Shown here: positions 1 through 7,699 of the stretch, piece after piece | Position numbering within the stretch: the stretch's first letter is position 1 | How the letters are laid out: every line of letters begins with the position of its first letter | DNA from: Saprospiraceae bacterium | GTDB taxonomy: Bacteria; Bacteroidota; Bacteroidia; Chitinophagales; Saprospiraceae | Assembly: GCA_019634045.1 (NCBI GenBank) | Contig: JAHQWA010000460.1 | Location: forward strand, 1-38,719 | Direction of reading: 5' to 3' | DNA length: 38,719 nt | The notes under the pieces: generated by a model | The model's database searches: none | Seen by the model: only the letters and a program-made list of their open reading frames with translations | Told to the model about the DNA's origin: nothing | Position numbers and translations under genes: made by a program

Positions 1-182
1 ACCCTTTTTGCTTTGATCTATGGTCTAGGTGTATCCGCTCAAGATCGCTCCGTCTTACCTTAAATAGCTTGCCTAGCAACGAATATGAAATCGTAAGTGA
101 GAGAAAGCTTAGCCGCTGGATTGGACCATTACATTACAGTGTAAGAGGTGGACAAATGAAGAGAAAAAATGAACCTAGATAG
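1..182 (+). pseudogene. Left-edge fragment with signal-peptide-like start, broken
   Basis: The frame beginning at base 1 is open from the edge and reads like a Bacteroidota signal peptide (LFALIYGLGVSAQ followed by DRSV), but stops at 61-63. A second frame, open from base 3 to a stop at 180-182, continues with an ordinary-looking sequence (residues such as EYEIVSERKLSRWIG). The simplest reading is a secreted-protein gene entering from the left and disrupted by a frameshift near base 50-60. It could equally be chance open frame. Nothing in it identifies a family. Confidence 0.2.
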
Positions 183-221
183 GTCATCAAATTTAGCTTT
201 TAATGACTTACGCCAGTTAAT

Positions 222-344
222 ACCGTGGAACAAAAATAAGTTAATAAGCAGCGCGGCATATATCCGAAGTTTTGCGTAGCCATGTCTAAGGTAAACTTCG
301 GATATCTCGCGTCGGATCTTTTTAATAAACTTATGTTCCACGGT
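222..344. repeat. 123-bp imperfect palindrome just downstream of tetR
   Basis: The outer arms ACCGTGGAACA (222-232) and TGTTCCACGGT (334-344) are perfect reverse complements. The inner arms ATATCCGAAGTTT (260-272) and AAACTTCGGATAT (293-305) are also perfect, with a 20-nt loop. The sequence between them pairs partly (TAAGTTAATAA against TTAATAAACTTA, with CGCG on each side). The element ends 2 nt before the tetR stop codon. It could be a large terminator, a MITE-like palindromic element or an RNA hairpin. No T-run is present, so a simple intrinsic terminator is not the best fit. A 70-codon minus-strand frame (129-341) lies mostly over it and is probably not a gene. Confidence 0.75.
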
Positions 345-346
345 CT

Positions 347-952
347 TTAAGTCAAAAAGACTTTGTCTTCTAAATATTCTCTGATTTTGCCAAATACTAC
401 GCGTACTGGACTAAGCTTCCGCAAGGATTTCGCAAGCACAATAGCTCCTTCAAAGGAAGCAAATAAATACAGCGCCTCTTGTTTCGGATCAAAGTGCGGC
501 TGCAGTAAGTTCTGCGCTTGTCCCTGCCGCAAGATCCGCTCAATCTCGCCAATCACTTCTTGAATAAAGGATTTGGTCAAAATGCTGAGCGCCTCATCCG
601 TGTCATCCACTTCAGTACTCGTATTCAATATGGGGCAACCGCCAATAACCTTTGGATTCCTAATCATGGCTTCATAGTTGGCCATGATTTGCAACAATTT
701 CTCCTTCGGACTCAATTCCGGGGCGAGGTCAAGGTTACTTTTGATCAGTATTTCAAAGTTGTAGCGAAAAACTTCTCTAGCCAAGTCCATCTTAGTCTCA
801 AAGTGTCGATAGATGCCACCCATTTGATAGCCGGTAGCATCAACCAGCATCTGCATCTTAGTGCCCGCATATCCGTAAACATTAAATACCGGAGCCGACT
901 TTTCAATAATCTCCTGTTTTGCTTTAACGGCGTTGCGCGTATTCCTTTTCAT
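347..952 (-). CDS. TetR/AcrR family transcriptional repressor
   Basis: This is a 201-residue protein of normal TetR length. The N-terminal helix-turn-helix lies at about residues 30-52 (TKMQMLVDATGYQMGGIYRHF), the usual TetR recognition unit ending in a YRHF motif. The C-terminal ligand domain carries a GGCPILN stretch near residue 104, typical of the YcdC-like branch that responds to small organic molecules. The ATG at 950-952 starts directly before the HTH helices. The gene is divergent from the 1054-5568 redox genes, and a pair of dyad sites lies between them (986-1037). Auto-repression plus control of those genes is the natural inference; the inducer is unknown. Confidence 0.9.
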   Translation of the reverse strand: MKRNTRNAVKAKQEIIEKSAPVFNVYGYAGTKMQMLVDATGYQMGGIYRHFETKMDLAREVFRYNFEILIKSNLDLAPELSPKEKLLQIMANYEAMIRNPKVIGGCPILNTSTEVDDTDEALSILTKSFIQEVIGEIERILRQGQAQNLLQPHFDPKQEALYLFASFEGAIVLAKSLRKLSPVRVVFGKIREYLEDKVFLT

Positions 953-985
953 TAAACTCGGATAATATTTTGTGTAAAAATAAGA

Positions 986-1037
986 AAGTATTTGCTCTCT
1001 TAAGCACCTTCCCTTACTTTTAAAGAGTAAATACTCT
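986..1037. promoter_or_regulatory. Paired dyad sites, candidate TetR operator
   Basis: AGAGTA-AA-TACTCT at 1024-1037 is a perfect dyad. A degenerate copy in inverted orientation (AGAGCAAATACTT on the minus strand) sits at 986-998 and matches 11 of 13 positions. The flanks also repeat directly: CTCTCTTAAGCACC (995-1008) and CTCTCTTAAAGCACC (1034-1048). The sites lie between the divergent tetR start (952) and the start at 1054. Their binding by the adjacent TetR protein is inferred from position and symmetry. Confidence 0.5.
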
Positions 1038-1053
1038 CTTAAAGCACCAATTT

Positions 1054-1437
1054 ATGAAACTCCGTACTACACACAATAGCATTCGCATCCGTCTCCGGAA
1101 GTCAGAGATCCAGGAGATTGCGGAACAAGGGCAAGTGATCGAAAGCATCCGGTTTCCTATGGGCACTCTTTTCCAATTTGCTTTACAAATCAGGGAATCG
1201 GAAAATATAGCCAGCGCGGCGCTGGAAGATAATGTTTTAACGGTCTCCCTTCCCGCAGCGCAGGCCAGAAGTTGGATCAACTCCAACCAAGTAGGAATTG
1301 AAGAGCGTATTACTGTACCAGAGGGAGAGGAATTACATCTACTCATCGAAAAAGACTTCCCTTGCCTAGATCGGCCGGAAGAAGATAAATCTGATACGTT
1401 CTGGGAGTTAGCCCCTGAATCACCTGAATCCTGTTAA
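1054..1437 (+). CDS. DUF7009-like small protein
   Basis: A 127-residue protein that opens with MKLRTTHNSIRIRLRKSEI and ends in an acidic tail containing CLDRPEEDKSDTFWELAPES. This pattern, a basic N-terminal strand motif followed by a conserved Cys and ED-rich end, matches the small bacterial family I know as DUF7009 (recalled from memory, not searched). There is no signal peptide, membrane segment or catalytic motif. It is the first gene after the TetR operator and lies 25 nt before the molybdopterin oxidoreductase, so they are probably co-transcribed. An accessory role for that enzyme, such as a chaperone, is a guess from position only. Confidence 0.7.
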   Translation: MKLRTTHNSIRIRLRKSEIQEIAEQGQVIESIRFPMGTLFQFALQIRESENIASAALEDNVLTVSLPAAQARSWINSNQVGIEERITVPEGEELHLLIEKDFPCLDRPEEDKSDTFWELAPESPESC

Positions 1438-1462
1438 ATCACCATTTTAAACCAGCTCGTGT

Positions 1463-3763
1463 ATGTCCACCACTACTGTCCACAAGTCAGCCTGCATCCT
1501 TTGCTCTATCAATTGCGGTATCGACATTGAAGTTGATGATGCAACCCAAAAGATCGTCAAGATAACCGGAGACAAGGATCATCCCACTTCGCAAGGGTAT
1601 ATCTGCCAGAAAGCCACTCGCTTGAACTATTATCAAGATCAGGAAAGACTGACTACTCCTCTACGGAAAAGGGAAGATGGTACGTTCGAAGCCATTTCCT
1701 GGGATACAGCCATCCAGGAGATTGCGGATAAACTAGTACAAATTCGGGATACCCATGGCGGTACTAGCATCGCCTATGCGGGAGGAGGTGGACAGGGAAA
1801 CCACATGGCTCAGATGTACGCTGCGGCCTTCCGAAAAACTTGTGGCACTCCCTACATTTACTCCTCTATCGCCCAAGAAAAAACGGGAAACTTCTGGGTG
1901 CATGGTAAGTTATTTGGACGACAAAATGTTGCCTATGGGGAGCCTATAGACGAAGCGGAATTTGGTGTGATTATCGGGGCGAACCCAATGCAAGCGCATG
2001 GCATGGCTAGGGCTCGGAAAGTGATTGGAGAGATTGGACGGGATAAGAACCGGACATTAGTCGTCATTGATCCTAGAGCAACGGAAACCGCAAAAAAAGC
2101 CGACTATTGGCTCCAGGTGAAGCCGGGACGTGACGCTTGGTTAATGTCTGCCATGCTGGGTATTATAGTTCAAGAAGGCCTAGAAGATGGAGCCTTTATA
2201 GAGGCCCATACGAACGGTTTTGAAGCGGTAATGCCCTACTTTATGGATATTCCAGTGCAGGAGTATACCGCCATTGCTGGCGTTCCCTACGAATTAGTAT
2301 TGGAGGTTACAAGAAAAATGGCCGCCGCTAAGACCGTGGCTATTCGCTCTGATCTAGGTATAGAAATGAGTCTCAATAGCACCTTAAATTCCTACCTCAA
2401 AAGGCTACTATTCCTAATCACGGGTAATTTCAATAAAAAAGGAACCAATCATTTAGTAACCTGGTTCATTCCGCTTATTGGCCACTCTAGGGACTTGGGT
2501 GAAGGAGGAATGACGACCAAGGTGACCAAAGCCAGAGAAATAGCAAAAGTATATCCACCTAATGTCCTTTCACTGGAAATCGATACAGACCATCCGGAAC
2601 GGCTTCGGGCATTGGTCGTCGACAGTTGCAATCCTGTCTTGAATTGGGCTGATACACAGGCCCAAATCAAAGCCTACAAAAAACTGGATTTGATGGTTGT
2701 CGTGGATGTGGCTATGACGGAAACCGCTCGAGAAGCCCACTATGTGCTACCGGCTTCCAACCAATTCGAGAAATACGAATCGGCCTTCTTCACGGAGAAC
2801 TTTTATCATCTGCGGAAACCCATTTTCTCCCCCTTAGAAGGAACCTTAAGTGAGCCCGAAATCTACAGCCGTTTGATCAAGGCCATGGGGGCCTTGGAGG
2901 TAGACTTGAGCGAGCTCCAAGAAGCCGCTCAAAAAGACAAGGAAAATCCAGGGCAAGGCATTTTCCAGGGAGCCTTTATGCAGGCTTCTATGCAGCATCC
3001 GGAACTCCGCCAGTTTTCCGCTGTCGTATTGCGGGAGACCCTCGGAAAAACCCTCCCTGATGGAGCAGATAGCGCCGCCTTCCTTTGGTTTGCCGCTCAA
3101 CTGTACGCCAGCAAATATCCTGAGGCCATCCGCAACGCAGGTATCGAAGGGAAGGGGGCCGAGCTTGGCAATATTATCTTCGATAAAATCTTAAACAGCC
3201 CTTCTGGCATTAAGGTCAGTAAGCACGATTATAGCAAAGTTTGGGATCTGATGAAGACCCCAGATAAAAAGGTGAACTTGTACATTCCTGAACTGCTAGA
3301 GGATTGGTTGCTGAAGTTGCCAGAAGTATTGGAAAACCAGGCTGCGCTTGAACGAGAATATCCTTTCAACTTAATCGCTGGGGAAAGACGAACCTATAAT
3401 GCCAATGCTGTAATTCGAAACCTGGAATGGGCCAAGACGGATAAGGAAGGATTCTTGAAGGTGCATCCTACCGATGCTGCTCAGTACCAGATCGAAGAAG
3501 GAGATGCAGTCCAGCTGACTAGTCCCACTGGCGCTATTAAAATCCTAGTAACAATTACCGACGAAGTCCAGCCGGGCGTGATTTCCATGCCGCACGGTCA
3601 TGGTCTCAACTATGGTAAAAACCGCAGCTACAAGGAAGTAGGTGCTATGCCAAATGTGCTTACCACCGCAACCTATTGCGACCCCTTAGCCAAGACGCCC
3701 TACCATAAGAATGTGCGGGTGAAGTTGGAAAAGGTCTTGGAAGAAGCCGTGGAACTGACCTAG
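1463..3763 (+). CDS. Molybdopterin-dependent oxidoreductase (formate dehydrogenase-alpha-like family)
   Basis: This 766-residue protein belongs to the Mo/W-bis-PGD oxidoreductase superfamily. The N-terminal [4Fe-4S] site has Cys11, Cys14, Cys18 and Cys48 followed by the usual Lys50. The central domain and the C-terminal molydopterin dinucleotide-binding beta domain (from about residue 650: GERRTYNANAVIRN, GDAVQLTSPTGA, PHGHGLNYG) are complete. There is no Tat signal, so it is cytoplasmic. The segment where formate dehydrogenases carry Cys/Sec-His reads SSIAQEKTGNFWVHGKLFG (residues 134-152), with no Cys-His pair, so calling it a formate dehydrogenase is not justified. It is followed by ferredoxin and ferredoxin-NADP reductase genes, which suggests electrons pass from its substrate to ferredoxin and NADP, or the reverse. 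Confidence 0.9.
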   Translation: MSTTTVHKSACILCSINCGIDIEVDDATQKIVKITGDKDHPTSQGYICQKATRLNYYQDQERLTTPLRKREDGTFEAISWDTAIQEIADKLVQIRDTHGGTSIAYAGGGGQGNHMAQMYAAAFRKTCGTPYIYSSIAQEKTGNFWVHGKLFGRQNVAYGEPIDEAEFGVIIGANPMQAHGMARARKVIGEIGRDKNRTLVVIDPRATETAKKADYWLQVKPGRDAWLMSAMLGIIVQEGLEDGAFIEAHTNGFEAVMPYFMDIPVQEYTAIAGVPYELVLEVTRKMAAAKTVAIRSDLGIEMSLNSTLNSYLKRLLFLITGNFNKKGTNHLVTWFIPLIGHSRDLGEGGMTTKVTKAREIAKVYPPNVLSLEIDTDHPERLRALVVDSCNPVLNWADTQAQIKAYKKLDLMVVVDVAMTETAREAHYVLPASNQFEKYESAFFTENFYHLRKPIFSPLEGTLSEPEIYSRLIKAMGALEVDLSELQEAAQKDKENPGQGIFQGAFMQASMQHPELRQFSAVVLRETLGKTLPDGADSAAFLWFAAQLYASKYPEAIRNAGIEGKGAELGNIIFDKILNSPSGIKVSKHDYSKVWDLMKTPDKKVNLYIPELLEDWLLKLPEVLENQAALEREYPFNLIAGERRTYNANAVIRNLEWAKTDKEGFLKVHPTDAAQYQIEEGDAVQLTSPTGAIKILVTITDEVQPGVISMPHGHGLNYGKNRSYKEVGAMPNVLTTATYCDPLAKTPYHKNVRVKLEKVLEEAVELT

Positions 3764-3907
3764 ACTTTTGTCTGCAATCCAGATGAAATCGTTTAAATCA
3801 ATTCCTGATCTAATTTCAGCATTATAGCTTTTTAGTAAACGTATTCAGTCTTTAGGTGTTTTGTCAGGAAGCACCTTAGCGAGTTACTGTCAAAATCAAA
3901 ATTCAAT

Positions 3908-4255
3908 ATGGCGATCATCATTACAGAGGAATGTATCAATTGTGGCGCTTGTGAACCCGAATGTCCTAATAATGCGATCTATGAAGGAGACGTTACCTGG
4001 TCTATTGCAGATGGCACCACTGTAGCTGGAAACTTTGAGCTGTTGGATGGATCTACAGTTGATGCCGGTTCAGAGATGGAAGCCATTTCTGATGAACTCT
4101 ACTACATTGTTCCTGATAAATGCACGGAATGCCAGGGATTTCACGAGGAACCACAATGTGCCGCTGTCTGCCCAGTAGATTGCTGTGTTCCTGATCCGGA
4201 ACATGAGGAAAGCGAAGAAATTCTGCTGGCGAGGAAGGATCGCCTGCATCTATAA
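3908..4255 (+). CDS. 2[4Fe-4S] ferredoxin
   Basis: A 115-residue ferredoxin with two cluster motifs: Cys9, Cys12, Cys15, Cys19-Pro and Cys72, Cys75, Cys84, Cys88-Pro. The second has the CxxC-x8-CxxxC spacing of Alvin-type ferredoxins (residues [17 protein letters not shown]). About 40 residues separate the two halves, longer than in clostridial ferredoxins. No signal peptide is present. It lies 144 nt after the molybdopterin enzyme and upstream of a TrxR-like ferredoxin-NADP reductase, so it is the likely electron carrier between the two. Confidence 0.93.
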   Translation: MAIIITEECINCGACEPECPNNAIYEGDVTWSIADGTTVAGNFELLDGSTVDAGSEMEAISDELYYIVPDKCTECQGFHEEPQCAAVCPVDCCVPDPEHEESEEILLARKDRLHL

Positions 4256-4289
4256 GGTGAACAAATACCGTAGTCAAAACCATAGTATC

Positions 4290-4514
4290 ATGCAACAAAA
4301 CGCTTCTGATCATTCATCCACTAAGAAAACGGACCCGCTGTCCACAAAACTGCCATTGTTTCATCCCCTTACCCCCTTGCGCATTTCTTACCGTTTGTTG
4401 CGGAAGATTAGCGCTGTTGCCCTGCGCTCAGGTCGTCGGCGCACCGGCAAAGCGGGTATGGCCTTTTACCAACACTTATTCCAAAAGATTGGGGATGATT
4501 TTAAACCTTATTAG
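4290..4514 (+). CDS. Small basic hypothetical protein
   Basis: This 74-residue frame begins at the ATG of MQQNASDHSSTKK, 34 nt after the ferredoxin stop and 49 nt before the reductase. The open frame extends further upstream, but that part overlaps the ferredoxin in another frame, so this start is preferred. The second half is strongly basic (RISYRLLRKISAVALRSGRRR) and ends in DDFKPY. I do not recognise a family. Its position inside the redox operon is the main argument for it being real. Confidence 0.4.
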   Translation: MQQNASDHSSTKKTDPLSTKLPLFHPLTPLRISYRLLRKISAVALRSGRRRTGKAGMAFYQHLFQKIGDDFKPY

Positions 4515-4563
4515 GTAAGTTTGGGGCGCTAGACTCACGAACCCTAATCTAGATTGTAAACGA

Positions 4564-5568
4564 ATGATAAAAACAGATATCCTCATCATAGGAGCTGGCC
4601 CGGTTGGCCTCTTCACCGTTTTTGAAGCCGGATTGCTCAAGTTGCGTTGTCATCTAGTAGATGCTTTGCCCCAGGTTGGCGGTCAGCTTTCTGAGATTTA
4701 TCCAAAGAAGCCGATTTATGATATTCCGGGTTTCCCTGAAATTCTAGCGGGTGACCTGGTGGACAATCTCATGAAGCAGATTGAACCTTTCAAGCCCACC
4801 TTCACCCTTGGCGAACGAGCGGAAGAATTAATCCGTCTAGAGGATGAATCTTTTCTTCTGACTACTAGTGATGGCACAGAAATCAATGCTCCTGTTGTCG
4901 CCATTGCCGGAGGCCTGGGCTGCTTCGAACCCCGCAAGCCGCCGATCGATAATATCGCCGATTACGAAAAGAAAGGGGTTGTGTATATGATCAAGAACCC
5001 CGATGAGTTTAAGGATCAGCGACTCGTTATAGCAGGTGGCGGAGATTCCGCCCTGGACTGGGCGATCTACATGGCCGATGTGGCCAAGGAAGTAACCCTG
5101 GTGCACCGCCGAACTTCCTTCAGAGGAGCCATTGATAGTGTAGAGAAAGTAATGGCGCTGCACGAAGCCCAAAAGATCAATTTGATTACGGAAGCCCAAG
5201 TAGTAGGGTTACAAGGAGCCGAGCGATTAGAATCTGTCACCATCCGTCACAAGAAGGCAGGCGACCGGGAACAAAACGTAGATTATTTTATTCCATTATT
5301 TGGTCTCACCCCGAAATTGGGCCCCATTGCCAATTGGAATCTAAATATTACCAAAAACGCTATAGATGTGGACACTTTGGATTACCAAACGAATGTTCCG
5401 GGCATCTATGCCATTGGAGATATCAATAATTACGAGGGTAAGTTAAAACTGATTCTCTGCGGTTTTCACGAAGCCACCTTGATGGTGCAATCCGCCTTTA
5501 AAAAGGTGTATCCAGACAAGAAATTAAGCTTCAAATATACGACCGTCATGGGAGTGGAGGGTTTTTGA
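4564..5568 (+). CDS. Ferredoxin--NADP reductase, thioredoxin-reductase-like type
   Basis: A 334-residue two-dinucleotide-binding flavoprotein. The FAD-binding GAGPVG motif is at residues 10-15 and the NADP-binding GGGDSALDW at 158-166, followed by HRR near 181-183, which fits NADP(H). There is no CxxC redox pair as in thioredoxin reductase, and the C-terminal tail has the aromatic-rich YTTVMGVEGF ending of YumC-type ferredoxin-NADP reductases. It moves electrons between ferredoxin and NADP(H) in the cytoplasm. As the last gene of the molybdopterin enzyme/ferredoxin run, it completes a plausible substrate-ferredoxin-NADP chain. Confidence 0.93.
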   Translation: MIKTDILIIGAGPVGLFTVFEAGLLKLRCHLVDALPQVGGQLSEIYPKKPIYDIPGFPEILAGDLVDNLMKQIEPFKPTFTLGERAEELIRLEDESFLLTTSDGTEINAPVVAIAGGLGCFEPRKPPIDNIADYEKKGVVYMIKNPDEFKDQRLVIAGGGDSALDWAIYMADVAKEVTLVHRRTSFRGAIDSVEKVMALHEAQKINLITEAQVVGLQGAERLESVTIRHKKAGDREQNVDYFIPLFGLTPKLGPIANWNLNITKNAIDVDTLDYQTNVPGIYAIGDINNYEGKLKLILCGFHEATLMVQSAFKKVYPDKKLSFKYTTVMGVEGF

Positions 5569-5578
5569 TGACTCCTCG

Positions 5579-5745
5579 ATGACTCATTCCCACATCCGCA
5601 TTGAAATCAACAGAAAGATTGCAGCAAGAAAAAGGGAACTACTAGGAAAGTCTTAGCGTTGGACCTTCCAGATGACTTTTATGAGGAAGTGCTCAGTGTT
5701 TTACGAAGACTCTATTCAGCCAAGACATGCAAAGCCTTCCTATAA
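5579..5745 (+). pseudogene. Possible frameshifted small gene
   Basis: An ATG at 5579 opens a 25-codon frame (MTHSHIRIEINRKIAARKRE...) that stops at 5654-5656. The -1 frame, entered near 5647, carries a protein-like continuation (KVLALDLPDDFYEEVLSVLR) to a stop at 5743-5745. Read together they resemble one short helical protein interrupted by a frameshift. No family is recognised, and the end overlaps the upstream start choice of the next gene. This is a weak call. Confidence 0.2.
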
Positions 5746-6398
5746 AACAGGATGCGATGGTCGAAGAAAACCCTGACTTAGACTTGTTCATGATGTGCCC
5801 CAAATTGGATAGGCAGGCACTATCTCTTTTACCGGCTAGCTACCATATTCGCAGTTGCCGCCAAGATGAGTTGAGCATCTGGAAAGCATTTCCTTTTGAT
5901 ACTCCAGCCGAGGCTATCGAATATGAGGGCTTCATGACCGATTTCTTTAACAATACCTATGGGGACAAAGAAGATCAATTCTTTCATAACACCCTCTTTG
6001 TCTGTGATGAACAGGACCAGCCAATAGCCACCTGCCTCCTCTGGAAAGCCTATGGTTTATTCAATACCATCCACTGGCTTAAGGTGTTGAAAAGCCATGA
6101 AGGGAAAGGGCTTGGACGCGCCTTACTTTCCGTAATACTGCAGGACCTGCCGAATGCTGCCTATCCCATTTACCTACATACTCAAGCAGGTAGTTATCGC
6201 GCCATTAAGTTATATGCTGACTTTGGGTTTAAAATACTCACAGATCCAGTTATTGGCAGTCGGACTAATGATTGGGAAGCTTGCCTGCCCTATTTAGAAC
6301 AAGCGATGCCACCCAAGGCATATAGTCTGTTAAAAACTTGTACTGCCCCTTCCTATTTCATTGAGCAATTGCAACGCTTTACTTCCATTGAGTTTTAA
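5727..6398 (+). CDS. GNAT family N-acetyltransferase
   Basis: A 223-residue protein with a GNAT core. Motif A, the acetyl-CoA pyrophosphate loop, is visible as HEGKGLGRALLSVIL (residues 124-138), followed by the motif B-like YLHTQAGSYRAIKLYADFGF. This family transfers an acetyl group from acetyl-CoA to an amine. The substrate cannot be read from sequence. The start is uncertain: in-frame Met codons at residues 11 (base 5757), 22 and 23 would also fit, and conserved sequence begins only around residue 22. The C-terminal part (residues 190-223) extends beyond the usual GNAT fold. Confidence 0.85.
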   Translation: MQSLPIKQDAMVEENPDLDLFMMCPKLDRQALSLLPASYHIRSCRQDELSIWKAFPFDTPAEAIEYEGFMTDFFNNTYGDKEDQFFHNTLFVCDEQDQPIATCLLWKAYGLFNTIHWLKVLKSHEGKGLGRALLSVILQDLPNAAYPIYLHTQAGSYRAIKLYADFGFKILTDPVIGSRTNDWEACLPYLEQAMPPKAYSLLKTCTAPSYFIEQLQRFTSIEF

Positions 6399-6426
6399 CT
6401 TCACGCTAAATTCTATACTACTTCCG

Positions 6427-6843
6427 ATGGCAAACTTCCAAATTCAATTCCTCGATCATGTCGCTATTCGGGTGGCAGATCTTGAAAAAGCGCGACGATG
6501 GTATATTGAGGTATTAGGCTTGAAGCCATATCAAAAGCGGGAGTGGGGCCCTTTCCCTATCTTTCTCCTAGCTGGAAAAACAGGAGTAGCATTGTTCCCA
6601 GCTGATCCAAGTGCAAGTCCGCTTGATCCTTCTAATAAAGGGATTAAGATTGATCATTTTGCCTTCCAGCTTGATCAAGAAAACTTCAGCTTAGCCCGCC
6701 AGCAATTCGATGCAGAAGGCATTCCCTACGATTGGCAGGATCATCATTATTTTCACTCTATTTATTTGCGAGACCCCGATGGCCATAAGGTGGAATTGAC
6801 CACTTTGATTGGTTCCGAAGCTGATTTTTACGGAGCGCTTTGA
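6427..6843 (+). CDS. VOC superfamily (glyoxalase/bleomycin-resistance-like) protein
   Basis: A 138-residue vicinal-oxygen-chelate protein made of two beta-alpha-beta-beta-beta modules. It begins IQFLDHVAIRVADLEKARRW and ends with the typical DPDGHKVELTT. Candidate metal ligands are His11, His77 and Glu123, so an active metal site is plausible. The chosen ATG sits just before the conserved first strand. The longer open frame overlaps the acetyltransferase end. The family includes glyoxalases, fosfomycin and bleomycin resistance proteins and ring-cleaving dioxygenases. The exact reaction is not determinable here. Confidence 0.88.
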   Translation: MANFQIQFLDHVAIRVADLEKARRWYIEVLGLKPYQKREWGPFPIFLLAGKTGVALFPADPSASPLDPSNKGIKIDHFAFQLDQENFSLARQQFDAEGIPYDWQDHHYFHSIYLRDPDGHKVELTTLIGSEADFYGAL

Positions 6844-6953
6844 AGCGATCATTTCCTAACCCTTGTCAATTTTTTGAACAAAGCCTGTTAAAGTAACCGG
6901 ATCAATCAATTCGATAATCCTCCACTCGTTATAGTAGCAAACACCTAAATAGT

Positions 6954-7478
6954 ATGAAAAAATCTATCCAGTTATTCTTGTTGGTACCCTTATTCGTTTT
7001 GAGTGCCTGCCAATCCAATGAAGAAGCGGTTTCCGTTGCCAGGGAAGCTCCGGTATTTATTGATGAAGCTGATGCCTTGCACTATGTACTGCTAAAGGTT
7101 AAGTCCATTTCCGCCAAGCTAGAAGGGGAGGAGCAAGCCGCTTCGAACGAGCAGTTGACTCAACTCAAGGAAGAGCTGAATGCTTTGGTCAAGGAAGAGG
7201 CTGAGGCTAAACTTAGAGTATCCATGATCTATTTCGAATCAGAAGCAGGCTTAAAGGATCCTATTCTCGTCGTCCGACGTTTCGAAAATCTCGATCAAGC
7301 TAAAGTCTACAGTAAAATCCTGGAAGAAAAACTGGCAACCCGCGTAGAAATAGAGTCCATTCTCCCCATTGCGCAAACCAATTATCGCATGGTTTTAAAG
7401 GAAAAATCTTTAGTAGGGTATCAAACGTACTTTAAGAAACAGTTCAGTAGTTTGATCGAATTAGATCCTGCCAAATAG
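6954..7478 (+). CDS. Lipoprotein with PorW/SprE-tail-like domain
   Basis: A 174-residue protein with a clear lipoprotein signal (FVLSACQS, lipid Cys at residue 19). The middle is a charged helix of about 40 residues (residues 55-90). The C-terminal part has DPILVVRRFENLDQAKVYSK and then ILPIAQTNYRMVLKEKSL. From memory this resembles the tail domain of PorW/SprE, the large TPR lipoprotein of type IX secretion, where a SxxNYR...LxxY pattern recurs. Here the domain stands alone with no TPR repeats. It is probably anchored in the cell envelope facing the periplasm. The role is unknown. Confidence 0.7.
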   Translation: MKKSIQLFLLVPLFVLSACQSNEEAVSVAREAPVFIDEADALHYVLLKVKSISAKLEGEEQAASNEQLTQLKEELNALVKEEAEAKLRVSMIYFESEAGLKDPILVVRRFENLDQAKVYSKILEEKLATRVEIESILPIAQTNYRMVLKEKSLVGYQTYFKKQFSSLIELDPAK

Positions 7479-7699
7479 AAGAAATGACCCTCATTTTTTT
7501 CAGCGATAAATACTTTTTTTCCTGTACAAGGAGGAACTATTTACTGCTTAAACCTGGTTTATAAACTATACGTTTCCCTAATTGTAATCATCAAGTTTAC
7601 ACGGACCAATCCCATGTCCTCAAAACACAACAAAACAGCTAAATTTACTTGAATCTCAAGTAATCCACTACCCTTACATGCACCCAGGATTTCCAGCTG

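Noticed and set aside
129..341. 70-codon minus-strand frame
   Set aside because: Mostly the translation of the large palindrome; composition looks non-coding.
518..955. 145-codon plus-strand frame
   Set aside because: Lies antisense over the clear TetR gene, and its translation has no family character.
1463..3763. Formate dehydrogenase annotation for the molybdopterin oxidoreductase
   Set aside because: No Cys/Sec-His pair is visible in the ligand segment (134-152), so only the superfamily is supported.
4053..4313. 86-codon minus-strand frame
   Set aside because: Antisense to the ferredoxin gene, with no motif.
6863..6881. TTGTCAA/TTGAACAA pairing after the VOC gene
   Set aside because: Too weak and interrupted to call a terminator.
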